The notes under the pieces were generated by a model that did not search any database, was not told the DNA's origin, and saw only the letters and a program-made list of their open reading frames with translations. Source: Cheiracanthium punctorium (taxonomy: Eukaryota; Arthropoda; Arachnida; Araneae; Cheiracanthiidae). From it: a stretch of DNA of 64,000 nucleotides. Every line of letters starts with the position of its first letter. The first letter of the stretch is position 1. The stretch is taken from assembly GCA_038373885.1 (NCBI GenBank), contig JAWZYV010013531.1, positions 1-64,000 of the forward strand. Direction: 5' to 3'. This document shows positions 11,421 to 22,150 of the stretch, one piece after another. Made by a program: the position numbers and the translations under genes.

Positions 11421-13361
11421 AAAATAGTGTGAAGTTTAAATATTTATGTTCTAAGGAACATGCAAGAAACAAGTAATGCGTAGCTCGGTAGCATTCTATC
11501 TGATCCAATGTTTGGGTTTTGTCTGAATATTATGCCTTTTTAAAAATAAGCCTTATTAGGGGACAAATGCCTCATGCGAAGAGTGAGCGTAGCGAGTCTA
11601 GGGGCCTTGGCCCCTAATTAAAAAAATAATTAAAGAAAATAATAAAAGCTTTAAACGATTGTAGATGAGTAAGCAGAATGATCTAGTACTTCATTCATGA
11701 ATTGTAAAATGCATTTATTACTTATTTACCAGTTAAAAATTAAGCTGTGTACTAAACAGAGAAAAACTTGGATCTGAAAATGATTTTTGATTTTCATGTA
11801 TATGTTATGTATGTAATGAATAAAGTGGTAATAGAAAAATTCAACAAATATGTTACTTTAACTCGAAAAAAATTTGTTTTTTAATTTCTGATAAGTATTA
11901 CATTTTCCTTAACAAAATTAGATTAATTTAAGATGAAACTTTTAAAATTGTATTTATGGAGAATTTCGAATTTTCATGTGGCTCTCTTTCACAAAAAAGA
12001 AATCCAATTAACGTATCTATGAAGATGTCCATTATTATTTCTCATATTTAGAATTAAAAACTAATAAATTACGTTAAATAAAAAAAAAAAAAATTATAGA
12101 CGTGTCGTGCATTATCAGTATTTATCAAATAATTATATATTTAATTTTCTTACTTCCATAACTTGTTTCTTGATTGCAAAATTATGTGGTATATCTCGTA
12201 AGTTTCTGGTCACATCTGATTATTTTTTATTGAGGTCAAGAGCCGTTCAACATACGTTACACTCCTTTTACGAGTAAAAGTCTGTAGCGGTCGCCTAACA
12301 AATGGGGAAAAATGCTTGTGAAACTACGTAAAAATAAATTTTTCAATACCTAATTTTTTTCAATGCATATAAAAATAAATTATGTGTAGATATTTCAAAA
12401 TATACACGGACAACTTTTTAATTAAAATTGCAGAAAAAGCATTTATTTTTCCGCTCATAAAAATAAACAAAACATAACTTTAATATAATATGTATGCGCT
12501 ACTTTTATATATATAATACTCTTCCGCTTTTTTCATTAATAAAAATAAGAGTATATCCTTTAGTAAAAATTCAATATTTTGTTAAAGTAAAATTTAATGA
12601 AAAATACCCTTTCAAGAAAGTTTTTAACGGCATTCAAGTTGAAAATGATTATTTTTTAAAAACTACTTTTATCTCTAGTTTGTAATAAAACTTTCGGCGA
12701 AGTTTTTTTGGGGCTATTAATTTATGAGTTTTAAATTATAGCGGGAAACTGTAGAACTTTCGCTTTGCTCACGAAACATATTAAACGATGGGATTAATAC
12801 AGTATTTTATGATTTTCAAAAAACTATTACGGGTAAATATGGGTGTAATTTTTCACGTTGGAAAAGTACTTTTTTATTTTATAAAAGGCAGTTTATTAAA
12901 ATATTTCTAATTTGGATATTAATGGAATTTATGAGAGTTAATGTATGAGAAGAGATATTGAAATTGTAAGATGTTCTAAAGTTTGTAAAGATACCCTTTT
13001 CTATACCGAACTCAGTTTCGATAAATGGAAAAATGGCTTTTGCTCTCAAGTTCTCAGTAAAGTTTCTTGGGGGCAAATAATATTATATAAGGGGAAAAAA
13101 AGAAGGGTAAATTGTACCGAACGAATAGGTATAAAACACTTTCCAACATTAATGTTTTATTTGGACAAATGTAATAAATTCTTAAGTGTACAATGAAGAA
13201 AAATTCTAGGATATCTATACGATGGTTCAGTATTTCTTTGAACTAAACCTCTATCAAGCTGTGGGCCGTAAAAAAACGGATTTACTGTCAAAATATCTCT
13301 GAAACAATATAAAACATCTCTTAACATATAACAGCTTAAAAACTAAAACCATTAAGTCATT
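11421..13361. other. Very AT-rich unassigned region
   Basis: Frames of 60-80 codons occur by chance at this composition. One short palindrome, TAGGGGCCTTGGCCCCTA near 11600, stands out from the AT background. No other structure. Confidence 0.4.
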
Positions 13362-13615
13362 TGTAGCCAGGCAGTGGCCTAGCGCATAGCGCTCTAAACT
13401 GGGAGACGGAAGGTACCTGGTTCAGAACAGGTCGCATCTTCCGGCCTATCCGTTGGGAGTTTTCCCTGGTTTCCTCCGAAACTCACCGTAAATATGGGTT
13501 AGGACCCTTTAGAACCCACCCTCCCCCCACAGAGGACACCTTACTCAATGGCCTAGATCCCTCGCGTAAATAATTGGCTGTAATCCCACGACAACAAAAG
13601 ATCATTTTTTCTTCC
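13362..13615 (+). repeat. tRNA-derived SINE
   Basis: The head carries a box A-like word (TGGCCTAGCGCATAGCGC, 13375-13392) and, 27 bp further, a box B-like word (GGTTCAGAACA, about 13419) that departs from the GGTTCGAATCC consensus. The body (GGGAGTTTTCCCTGGTTTCCTCCG and the later part to 13600) is not tRNA-like, and the copy ends in an A/T-rich tail near 13615. That is the usual layout of a SINE with a split RNA polymerase III promoter. It needs a LINE in trans. A second, worse copy lies near 7530. Confidence 0.6.
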
Positions 13616-14384
13616 TTTTTTAAAGTCATACATCGTAGGGGTGAGCTCTGTACTCCCGTGTCATCTTAATTCAAAAGATCAACCCGGAATAGCACGAAAA
13701 TCTTCTTAAATAACAAGTTTTTTAAGGTTTAACAAAACAATTTCATTGAAATATTTTTCTGTTCAACCAACCAAGCAGTAACGGTGAAATTGCTATTGTT
13801 GCCTCACTTCAACAATGAAAAGAATGCAAACCTTATACGGATTTTATTGTACGTGTTGTTGGATCGTGTCAGGCCTGTTGGGAGGATGCTGATTCGACTC
13901 TTCGTGCCTTGATGAGTGCAGAACTCTTTCAAGGGACTAAGGTTCGTAGCCCTTCTGATAAAAGACACCACAGGTCGTATGTGTCGCTGTGCTATCTGAA
14001 TGGATGCTTGGAGAAAACTTACAAGGTTCGAGCTTCCTCGCCTCCCCCTGGATATACAGGCAACACCGACTCGAATCCGTCTCGAGTCGGTGTTGATACA
14101 GGCCCGAGGGTCAGAGGTTATAGGCTAATTTTGTAAGGCGTTGAGTATAAGGCCGGATTGCCAGAGGTTGCAGGCCAAGGCGCTAAGCTTGGCGGTGTAT
14201 TTTTTTTTGTTTGTTTTGTCAAATATCGTTAATTAGGGAACCTAAAACAAGACTTCAAAACGGAAGCCAGTTTGGCGATAATCACAAAATCTCTGTTCTG
14301 TAATGATAAAAAAAGGCCGGCTCGTCTCGCGTGACAGCTGTAAAAACTGAATACTATTGAATGCGACTGATATGATTTGTAACA
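13616..14384. other. Unassigned region with a strong short hairpin
   Basis: Contains a 75-codon frame at 13909-14136 without recognised domains. At 14061-14095 a perfect 14-bp stem (CAACACCGACTCGA and its complement) encloses a 7-base loop. The sequence is more GC-rich than the surroundings and may be the remnant of an unidentified retroelement. Confidence 0.35.
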
Positions 14385-15139
14385 TTGAGAATCAGGGCCG
14401 GTCCTAGGGTGGAGCGAACGGTGCGATCGCACGGGGCGCCAAAATACCTTACTACATTATATATATATATATATACAGCAGGAAGTCAGAAATCCGGAAG
14501 CCTAATAACCGGACATTTTTTATCTTCCAAAATTTTTTTATTTTCCCTCTCTCTGGAGAAGGGGAAAAAAAAGAAGTAATGTCCGACCGAAATTTCGGTT
14601 TCGGTTTCGGCCGAGTTTCGGCCAAAAATCAAGTTTCGGCAGCAGTTTCGGTTTCGGCCGAAAATGGGCCGAAACTTTGGCCGAAATCGAAACTCGTTTC
14701 GAAAGTTATCGTGCACGCTCGTCTAACTTCGTTTCGCACGGCAACGCGGTCAGCCCTGTTCGGGAATTGTCGTGCGCCGTTCGGATATCTCCGCAGCAAC
14801 AAAACTTAGACAGTGCGTTATCGTCCGACGCAAACAGAGGTTATGTTTTGTTTTGATGGAACTGATTACATATAAGTTTTTATTTCGTTTTTATACTTAA
14901 ATGATTTGTATAGCTAATTAAATATTGAATCAGTAACTTTGTTTTGTTGTTATTAACAAATCAAGTCACATGTAAAAAAGAGATTGTAAATGAAAAATAT
15001 GAAGTGTTCAATTTGATAAATTACGTTGCTTAAGTAAACTTGTTTCAAGTTTTGTTTTTCATTCCGATGATCTATTGATGTAAGTTTTGTTGTACTAGGG
15101 TTATTATTACAGTTTTATTTTTAATTGTTTCAGAGCAAA

Positions 15140-17061
15140 ATGTCACAACGAGAAAAAAATCCGATTTGGCAGTACTTCGACAAAAGTATCAGTGATACAT
15201 CAAAAGCTGTTTGTAAGACATGTAGCAAGTCCTATTCGTTAGGAAGCCACGAACCAAAAAAACAAACAGTACACGGATTGAAGCTTCATTTATCAAAATT
15301 TCATGACGAGGAATATAGGCAAGTACTAAAACGTTTATCAGTATTAAACGATTTAAAAAGTGAAGCAAAATTGAAGCGAACCGACTTAAGCGTATCTTTG
15401 CAACAATCGAGCTCAGATCAGTCGACTCTTGTTCAAACAACCATTGCAATTTTGACCTCAAAACCTAAAGTTGTACTGTGGCCTGATGATCATGAAATTA
15501 CAAAAAGGATTGACAAAACTATAATGGATCTCATAATCGTGGACATGTTGTCTTATACTTTGGTGGAAGGTGAAGCATTCCGCCGACTCAATTTAACTGA
15601 TCCTCAAGGAGTTCGCAAATATCGGTTGAAATCTGAAAAATATTTTAGAACGTCACTTATGCCCAAAACATATGAAAAAGTTAGATCAAAAGTACAGAAT
15701 TTAATGGCACAGAGTAAGTGGGTTAGTGCTACTACCGACATTTGGACCAACGCATGCAAAACATGTTCACTTCTCAGTTTCACAGCTCATTTCATCATAA
15801 ATGATAAACGTCTTAAAGTAATTTTAGGTGCATGTGTGTTAGAGCAAGACCATACCAGTCAATATATCGAACAAAAATTTACAGAAATGGTAAACGAATG
15901 GGTTTACAAGCGAGGATTTTTCTTGTCCTACGTGACAATGCCGCAAATATGATTCGCGCGATGCGTGATCAATATGAATCTATAGGATGTGTCGCACATA
16001 CGCTCCAGCTTGTCATAAAGCAAGTGCTATTTTCAGAAGACGAAATAAAGGACTTCTTAAAGAAATGCAGAAAAATTGTCGGCCATTTCCATCACAGTGA
16101 GCCAGCAACCAGGAAATTAACGGAATGTCAAAAACAATGCGGATTGCCAGAACATGCCTTAGTGCAAGACATTGATGTGAGATGGAACAGCACATATTTG
16201 ATGCTGCAAAGACTTTTGGAACAAAAAAGTGCAGTAAACTTATACTATGTTGAACATGGTAAGGTTGATTCTCTTCAATCTGATGAATGGGTCACTGTGA
16301 AGAATCTCACATCCGTGTTGACATTTTTTTATGAAGCCACCCTTGAGTTATCATTTGATAATGCATGCATTTCGATTGTCATACCTTTGATATCGTTATT
16401 AAACCGAAAATTACAAGTTCGCTGTGAAAGTGATAACGAAATGATGACCAACATGAAAAATTCACTATACGAGTCCATGAACATCAGATTTTCGTCATTG
16501 AAAAAACTCCCTTCGTTGATGGTAGCTACAATATTGGACCCTAGGTTCAAGTCTAAATACCTCAATTTCAATGAAGTGGACATTGCTATTACAGAACTAA
16601 TATCTTTCTTGACTGAGTCTGAAGTCAGCAAGCAATCATCCCGCAGCACCGATAATTTCAATGTTTCTTCGGCTTCAACTATATGCGTCTCGCAAGCTCA
16701 CCACATACAGCAAGAAAAAGAGTCTTTGGGATGTGCACGATAATACGCCTAGTCAAGCAGAGACCACAGAATCTGAAGACATAAGACAGTGTCTGAAAGA
16801 AAAGATTTAGTCTTACCTGTCGGAGCCATTATTACAACGCAATGCTGACATATACAGTTATTGGAGCAGCAGTCCATATCCTATATTGAAAGGTGCAGTT
16901 TTAAAATACCTTTCAGCTCCACCTACCAGTGTCCCGAGTGAGCAGCTGTTCAGTGCTGCTGGCCAATATACTCGGATCGTCGCAATAATTTACATGGCGA
17001 AAACGTAGACAAACTGCTTTTCTTGGCGTTCAATATAAGACTTTTTACTTATGAGTATTAA
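15140..17061 (+). pseudogene. hAT transposase with N-terminal BED zinc finger, broken
   Basis: The first ATG, at 15140, follows a plausible splice acceptor (pyrimidine run then CAG ending 15131-15133). The N-terminus is a BED finger: W-x-Y-F, then CKTC near residue 25 and an L-x-x-HL-x-x-x-H pattern near residue 50. The DDE/RNase-H-like core includes TDIWT at about 15740, RDNAANM and GCVAHTLQL (15930-16010), and DVRWNSTY at about 16175. The C-terminal dimerisation region is readable at 16811-17061 (YLSAPPTSVPSEQLFSAAG). The frame is lost near 15900 (frame 2 to 1), near 16700 (back to 2), at an in-frame TAG (16808-16810), and near 16965. It cannot make a full protein. Confidence 0.9.
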
Positions 17062-17065
17062 TAAT

Positions 17066-17119
17066 ATGAAAAACCAAAAAAGTAACCCTTTATTTAGGGT
17101 TACTTTTTTGGTTTTTCAT
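17066..17119. terminator. Perfect 24-bp hairpin after the hAT transposase
   Basis: Bases 17066-17089 are the exact reverse complement of 17096-17119, with a 6-base loop. It starts five bases after the transposase stop. Position suggests a 3'-end or RNA-stability role, but transcription terminators of this form are not a normal eukaryotic feature, so the role is a guess; the hairpin itself is certain. Confidence 0.45.
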
Positions 17120-17872
17120 TCAAAAGTTTTTTTATTTTTGATTTATGATTGTTTTTAATTTAAATGTTTACTGTAGTTTAGTAGTGAGTTACTTAATTTT
17201 AAATGTAATTACGACTGTCCTACTAACTGTGATCTAGGTATCTTTGTTAACTCTAAATGTATGATTTGTTAATCTTTGTTAAGACTGAAAAAGAGTGTAA
17301 TAATAATTATTATTTTTATAAAAGAGATACCTAAAAGAAGCCTAAAAGAGATTGATGATTCTTGTAACCAAAGTATTAATAAATAATTCAAAACGAATGC
17401 TTAGTATTTAAAATATTAATAATATTTTTTATTTATAATAAATATTATAAAAAATATTAATAATAGTATTAAAATAATATTTTTTCATATAATAAGAAAT
17501 AAATAAATGATCACAACAAACTTAATATAATGTGTTTCCATTTAATGTCCTAATTAATGCAGAATAATGGGTAAAATGGTCCAAATTTCAGTATTTTTAA
17601 GAATTTTATACTTGAACACGTGAGTTTCGGTATCGGTTTCGGCCGAAACTGAAGCCACGGCCGAACATTCGGTTTCGGTTTCGGCCGGAAAACCAGTTTC
17701 GGTCGGACATTAAAAAAAGCTGCCTCTGCTGCTCTCAGAATTTTGATTTCCGATTATTGTAATCATTTTCAAAAGAGAACTTCTTGCGTATGGGAAGGAA
17801 AGAGCGCCGCGCCGAGAATTTCAATTCGAAGAAAACGAAACAACGAAAGAAAACGAAAAATGTACATAACAG

Positions 17873-18413
17873 ATGGCTAATTATCTGAACATAAACGTTC
17901 AAACTAATCAGGAAATTCAGCTATCCGAACATTCTTCCGAAGAATTTTTTAGCGAAGAAATTAGTCAAGAAAGTCCAGAAATCTCTGCATCAAAAGAGAC
18001 TAAGGATTCTAATGATAAGCATATTGTTGATAATGATTTTGATTTCTAAGACTAATGATTTCTAAGACTTTGATTTCTAAGTGAAAATGAATAGATTCTG
18101 ATAAAAGAGATGAAATTATTGTTCGAGGACCTTCATCCGGAAAATTCCCAAATGATAATTATCCAAGAAATGCAATGGGGCGCCATTTTTCAAATGTACA
18201 TTTTGATAGAGTAATGCCGAATCGGGAAAGGTTTCAGAGGCGATGGCTTGTATATTCGCCGTCTGCAGATAGTCTTCTGTTCTTGCTTCTGTTATTTTGC
18301 CGAAATACTCTTTCCAGTTTGGGAAAAGAAGGTTTAATGATTGGGCTCACATTTCCGACAGATTACAGAAATGCGAAACATCTCCAGATCATCGACTTGC
18401 ATTAAGTAAATGA
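17873..18413 (+). pseudogene. N-terminal part of a TTF-finger hAT transposase (outer element), broken
   Basis: A 58-codon frame from ATG 17873 (acidic, with EFFSEEISQESPE) ends at 18047-18049. Further on, in frame 1, the sequence reads DEIIVRGPSSGKFPNDNYP, then GRHFSNVHFDRV and RRWLVYSPSADS, typical of the TTF-type zinc finger of ZMYM-like hAT transposases. The cysteine part (FCSCFCYFAEILFP) is in frame 2, and FNDWAHISDRL with HRLAL is in frame 3, so at least two frameshifts break it. The catalytic core is missing. It belongs to the outer hAT element and was separated from its left part by the nested insertion. Confidence 0.65.
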
Positions 18414-18821
18414 ATGGTTAGAGATCAAAGTCAAAGGGTATCGCTATAAAGTGCCTGCGAGGGCGAAGCCTTCGCTTGCGTCTAATCGTAACTTTCTAAC
18501 GCTTGCCTCTAATCGTAACGAGATAGATCGAAACAGCAGGGATTTAGAACAACGGGCCTAAAATAATAGAATTTTGCATTTCGGGAGGCCATTAGGCGCT
18601 ACCGGAGGGAAGGGGGGGTGCGTAGAGAGAGTAGAGGTTCTCTTCCGCCAGGCGATATAGGTCCTCATTCCAGAACATTGATTCCCACAATTTGAGTCTT
18701 TACCTGCTCTGATCTTTCCCAGATGATCTTTTTTTTTTTTTTTTTTAATGGCGGGGGGGGGGGGGCATTTTTCCAGTTCGCTCCACGTAGGAAAATACCT
18801 AGGACCGGCCCTGTTGAGAAT

Positions 18822-19067
18822 GCCCTTGAGAATGACACGGGCCCGTGCCGTGCTGTGTTGCAAAGTGGCGGCTGCATCAGACGGCATCAAAAAAGGGCAA
18901 ATAATCAGGGAAAAAGTTTGAGCCATTCAATAAATTATAAATTTTTAACTCGACGCTTTTCTAGATTGATGCATATTATTTCGATATGAGCGGGCCATTC
19001 AGGAAGGGCATATATTTCTATGTCGGTTGGACATTACTTCATGTCAACGCTTGCGTAGGATAAGTAT
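18822..19067. other. Unassigned spacer
   Basis: Right flank of the outer hAT element. No recognised feature. Confidence 0.3.
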
Positions 19068-19230
19068 ACAGTGTGTCCCAAAAAAGATGATAACATTCTT
19101 TAGGTCTTTATCAATTGGAGATTAGGGATGCACCGATACCAAGTTTTAACCGATAACCGATACCGATACTTTACTCCTACATTCATTTTTAAAAATTGCC
19201 GATACCGATTCTTCATATGTTTTAATGGTA
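19068..19230. mobile_element. Mariner tip followed by a hAT tip
   Basis: TACAGTGTGTCCCAAAAAAG at 19068 matches the ends of the elements at 23965 and 56785. From 19122, TTAGGGATGCACCGATACC begins a stretch with repeated CCGATACCGAT-like words, which is the look of a hAT end with its subterminal repeats. Both are truncated and no opposite ends were found. Confidence 0.5.
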
Positions 19231-21551
19231 GCATTAAAGCTACATCTCTATTTATTCTGAGCTGTTTTTCCAACAAGAGTGCCCTTCTCGTCCTTTTGTT
19301 AAAGTGAATGACGCCCTGCGAGCCTACAGATAAAAACTTGTGCCCTGTAGGAAAAAAAAAGCAGCAACGAACAGGCAGTGAAGTGATTCTATATTATTTA
19401 TTATCCTTTTTTCACCTTTTCTTTTAAAATCGTGCTGACTAGAATGGATAAGACTGAACGTTGAGAAGTATCTGAGGTGAGCAGGTCTCGGGATCTGGCT
19501 GTCGATCTAACGGTCTAGAGTTTTGGGAGATTTTTCTCATCAGAGTCGCTTATTGCATATAGGCTAGCGTGTTATCCTACTTCCGGACTTTTTTCTTCCC
19601 ATTTCAAAGAACCAAGGGAAGAGCCTGATTATCACACGGACATGCGGGGCAATAGCACGGGCACTCATTCAAACATAATAAAATTTATTTTTTTAAATAG
19701 AAAATGTCCTCTGTAATAGTTAAATTTATCGATCACTTTGTTACTCCCAAACCTGTAATCGTTTAACAATCTAAAGAAGACATAATTTTTATTTCTATAC
19801 TATTGCTAATATACTATTTCCATTCTTTATACACTTACAATGCTGACGAAGATTCAAGCTTTTTGAAAATTTTCGGAGATACGGTTACGTCAATATTTAA
19901 AGAAAAAATGTTTCAAAACTTAGAAGGTAGTTAATTCTAAAAAAGTTGCTTTACACATAAAATTAATTTAAATGAAAATAATCAGATTAGTGAAAGAAAA
20001 TTATTAGTAAAGACGCTAAAAATTGCTCAATGTCTAGTACGAAAATAATTATTTTCATGTAATAAAAATATGCAAATAAAAATAAGCAAATAAACTATCG
20101 TTTCTAATAGAAATGATTATTAAAAAAATCCAAATACATATTCTGTAGAATTTACCTCTCCATCAGTATAAATTATGCACCTTATAGATTAAATTACATT
20201 CTATGCCTGCTATATTTTACACATAAAATAACGTACTTATAGTTTTTATTCACGATATTTTAATTGAATTATAACACGCGTGTTGCTTTAATTCAATTAA
20301 AACTTCTATTCATCCTCAATTCAATTTATCTCTAAGTCAACTGCATTAAAATATCATCACGCGTAACGTAATAGCATTTTAAAAAGTGTAAATGGAAAGC
20401 AGACTTCGAACGAACCCCCTTTTTATTTGTAACCTCAAAGCAAACGCGCCTTAAATATATCAATTTCGTATCAAATCACCGTAACAGCTGAATGAGTTAA
20501 TAAAGATTTTTAATATGTCTCAAGAGAAAGGGAGAGAGAAGGGAAACTAAACGAAATGGAAGATTAATTAGTTCTTCTTGTCATAATTGGGAAAGAAAAA
20601 AAAATAAATAACGGGCAAAGCTTTAAGCTCCTTTTATTGTATTGCTTCTTTTGTTGGTATTTAGGAAAGTGCTTAAATGCCCTTAAGTTATCTCCTAGAG
20701 GAAATTGCATAATCATATTTATTTGAATTCACTAGCGCTAGTATTTTGTTAATTACTTTTCTTAAAAATTGTTTTCTGTTAAATGATAAATAATTTTTGT
20801 ACTTTTAAATGTGATGCTCGCATAAAAGCAATTTAAATTTGTCGTTCGACGTATTTTCAAAATTTTTACAGTGACATTAATGTTCCATTTATCAAGCAAT
20901 ATATTATTCTTTGAATAAATTGTTAAGAAGACTTTTAATTGCAACATTTTTGAAGGATCGCTTATTTAAATTATTCCGAAAGTTTTTGGTTTACATGTCT
21001 CTTTTGATTTGCAGTTGTCTATAAAATTAATATTATAATTTTGCTTTTTTAAATTTGCGTCATCAGTAACCAGTAGACATTTAAAAGATTAAAATAAAAA
21101 AATAAGTATGCGACACATTCAGAGGAAGATACATGAAGGAGGACGTAACTAAATGCTATTTCTATAATTCATTTCTTTTATATTCTGATTACAACTTCTG
21201 AAATGCAGATAAATTGAGGATAATTTTTTTTTTCGATAAATTATCTTAATGGGGAACGCACTTGTACCATTCATAAGCAGAAGCGGATTCAAAAAATTAT
21301 TTTAGAGGGACGCTCTTGTTATCTCCTTGAGGCACTCCAGGAGGCTTCTGGGTGGTTTCTCTTTTAAAAACACGTCGAACAATAAATAGGGTAAATTGCG
21401 CAAAAATCCCGAAATCCGTAGCACTTACATCACGCTGAGGGGAATTAAGTTTTACCATTGTTGAACTGGGATGGGAGGTTATTATAAGGAAATTACAGTT
21501 TTATTCTGTGACGTCATTTTGTGTTCCATGTTTCATTTGTTTTTTCTATAT
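19231..21551. other. Unassigned AT-rich region
   Basis: A word shared with 7605-7645 (CTGTCGATCTAACGGTCT) lies at about 19498. An imperfect palindrome, TTTTAATTGAATT at 20258 mirrored at 20290-20302 around ACACGCGTGT, is the only other structure I saw. Confidence 0.35.
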
Positions 21552-22150
21552 ATTGTTACGATATTTTGTTGTGGTCTGCTATTCTGTCTAATACGCAGTC
21601 TAACACGTATATTCTACTCATCACTTAATTAAATTTTGCACTTTGTTGCACATAACTAGAACGCGAGAAAGGTACCTTTCACTTTTCTACAAGATAACAT
21701 TGGAGTGGGTGCTTTTTCGCCAAATATTGGTCCCATTTTGGAGACTTTTTGGTGCCAAATTTGGCGATATTTCACGGGATTTTATCAATGGGGCCTGTAA
21801 TGGTAATTTCCTGTACAGGATTAGTATTACACAATCGATTTAATAGATAAATAGGGAATGTTCTCGAGATAGAATCACGTGAAAAGTACTATCTGAGATG
21901 GGTATGAAAGTTACAAGCCCAAGAAGTTAGTTTTGAATCGTCCCTTGTACAGTGCGCTGATTTGAGAACCGTAACGTTCTGAGTTATTTTAATGTGAGAA
22001 GCGCCGTTGCTTTCGCTTGTTTTTCGAAGCTTATTTTGGAAACCATACGTGCGAATTTTGTTTTGTGGCAGCCTGTAGAGAAGTTAACGGCTATGCCCGA
22101 GTATTCCATTTAGATTTTAGCCTGCGGAACGATTTTATTGTATGCGAATT
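21552..22150 (+). mobile_element. Degenerate gypsy LTR (relative of the 30851 element)
   Basis: It starts TGTTACGATATTTTG like the LTR at 30851, and shares further blocks in the same order: tttttggtgccaaatttggcgatatttc near 21750, caatggggcctg near 21788, and a late block with ATTTTAGCCTG near 22115. Between them the sequence has diverged strongly. No internal retroelement sequence is attached, so it is a solo or truncated LTR. The right border is approximate. Confidence 0.6.

Larger units (their letters stand above)
14577..17712 (+). mobile_element. Nested BED-finger hAT-like element
   Basis: The ends are TAATGTCCGACCGAAA (14577-14592) and its exact complement at 17697-17712. Just inside each end are clustered repeats of TTTCGG and GGCCGAAA, the kind of subterminal arrays that hAT transposases bind. 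The interior encodes a broken transposase. I could not find a clean 8-bp duplication outside the ends; both flanks are A-rich and may have drifted. The element is inserted within the larger hAT of 14393-18813. Confidence 0.85.
14385..18821. mobile_element. hAT element with perfect 8-bp target duplication, host of a nested hAT
   Basis: The element runs 14393-18813. Its left end, CAGGGCCGGTCCTAGG, is matched by the complement CCTAGGACCGGCCCTG at the right end; a second matching block (GGAGCGAA against TTCGCTCC) lies just inside. The 8-bp flanks, TTGAGAAT at 14385-14392 and 18814-18821, are identical, which is the hAT signature. Removing the nested element (14577-17712) leaves about 1.3 kb holding remains of a TTF-finger transposase. 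Near the right end are long T and G homopolymers (about 18729-18766). Confidence 0.9.

Noticed and set aside
13371..13430. Possible tRNA gene
   Set aside because: Box B is degraded, no cloverleaf can be drawn, and the sequence continues into a SINE body.
14569..14576. 8-bp target duplication for the inner hAT
   Set aside because: The flanks AAAAGAAG and AAAAAAGC are both A-rich and agree only partly, so they are not acceptable as a duplication.
18729..18766. Poly-T and poly-G runs as a structural signal
   Set aside because: Homopolymers occur at several places in the window and may be slippage or sequencing noise.
18558..18926. 122-codon minus-strand frame with a lysine run
   Set aside because: It crosses the hAT right end and the long T and G homopolymers; a low-complexity by-product.
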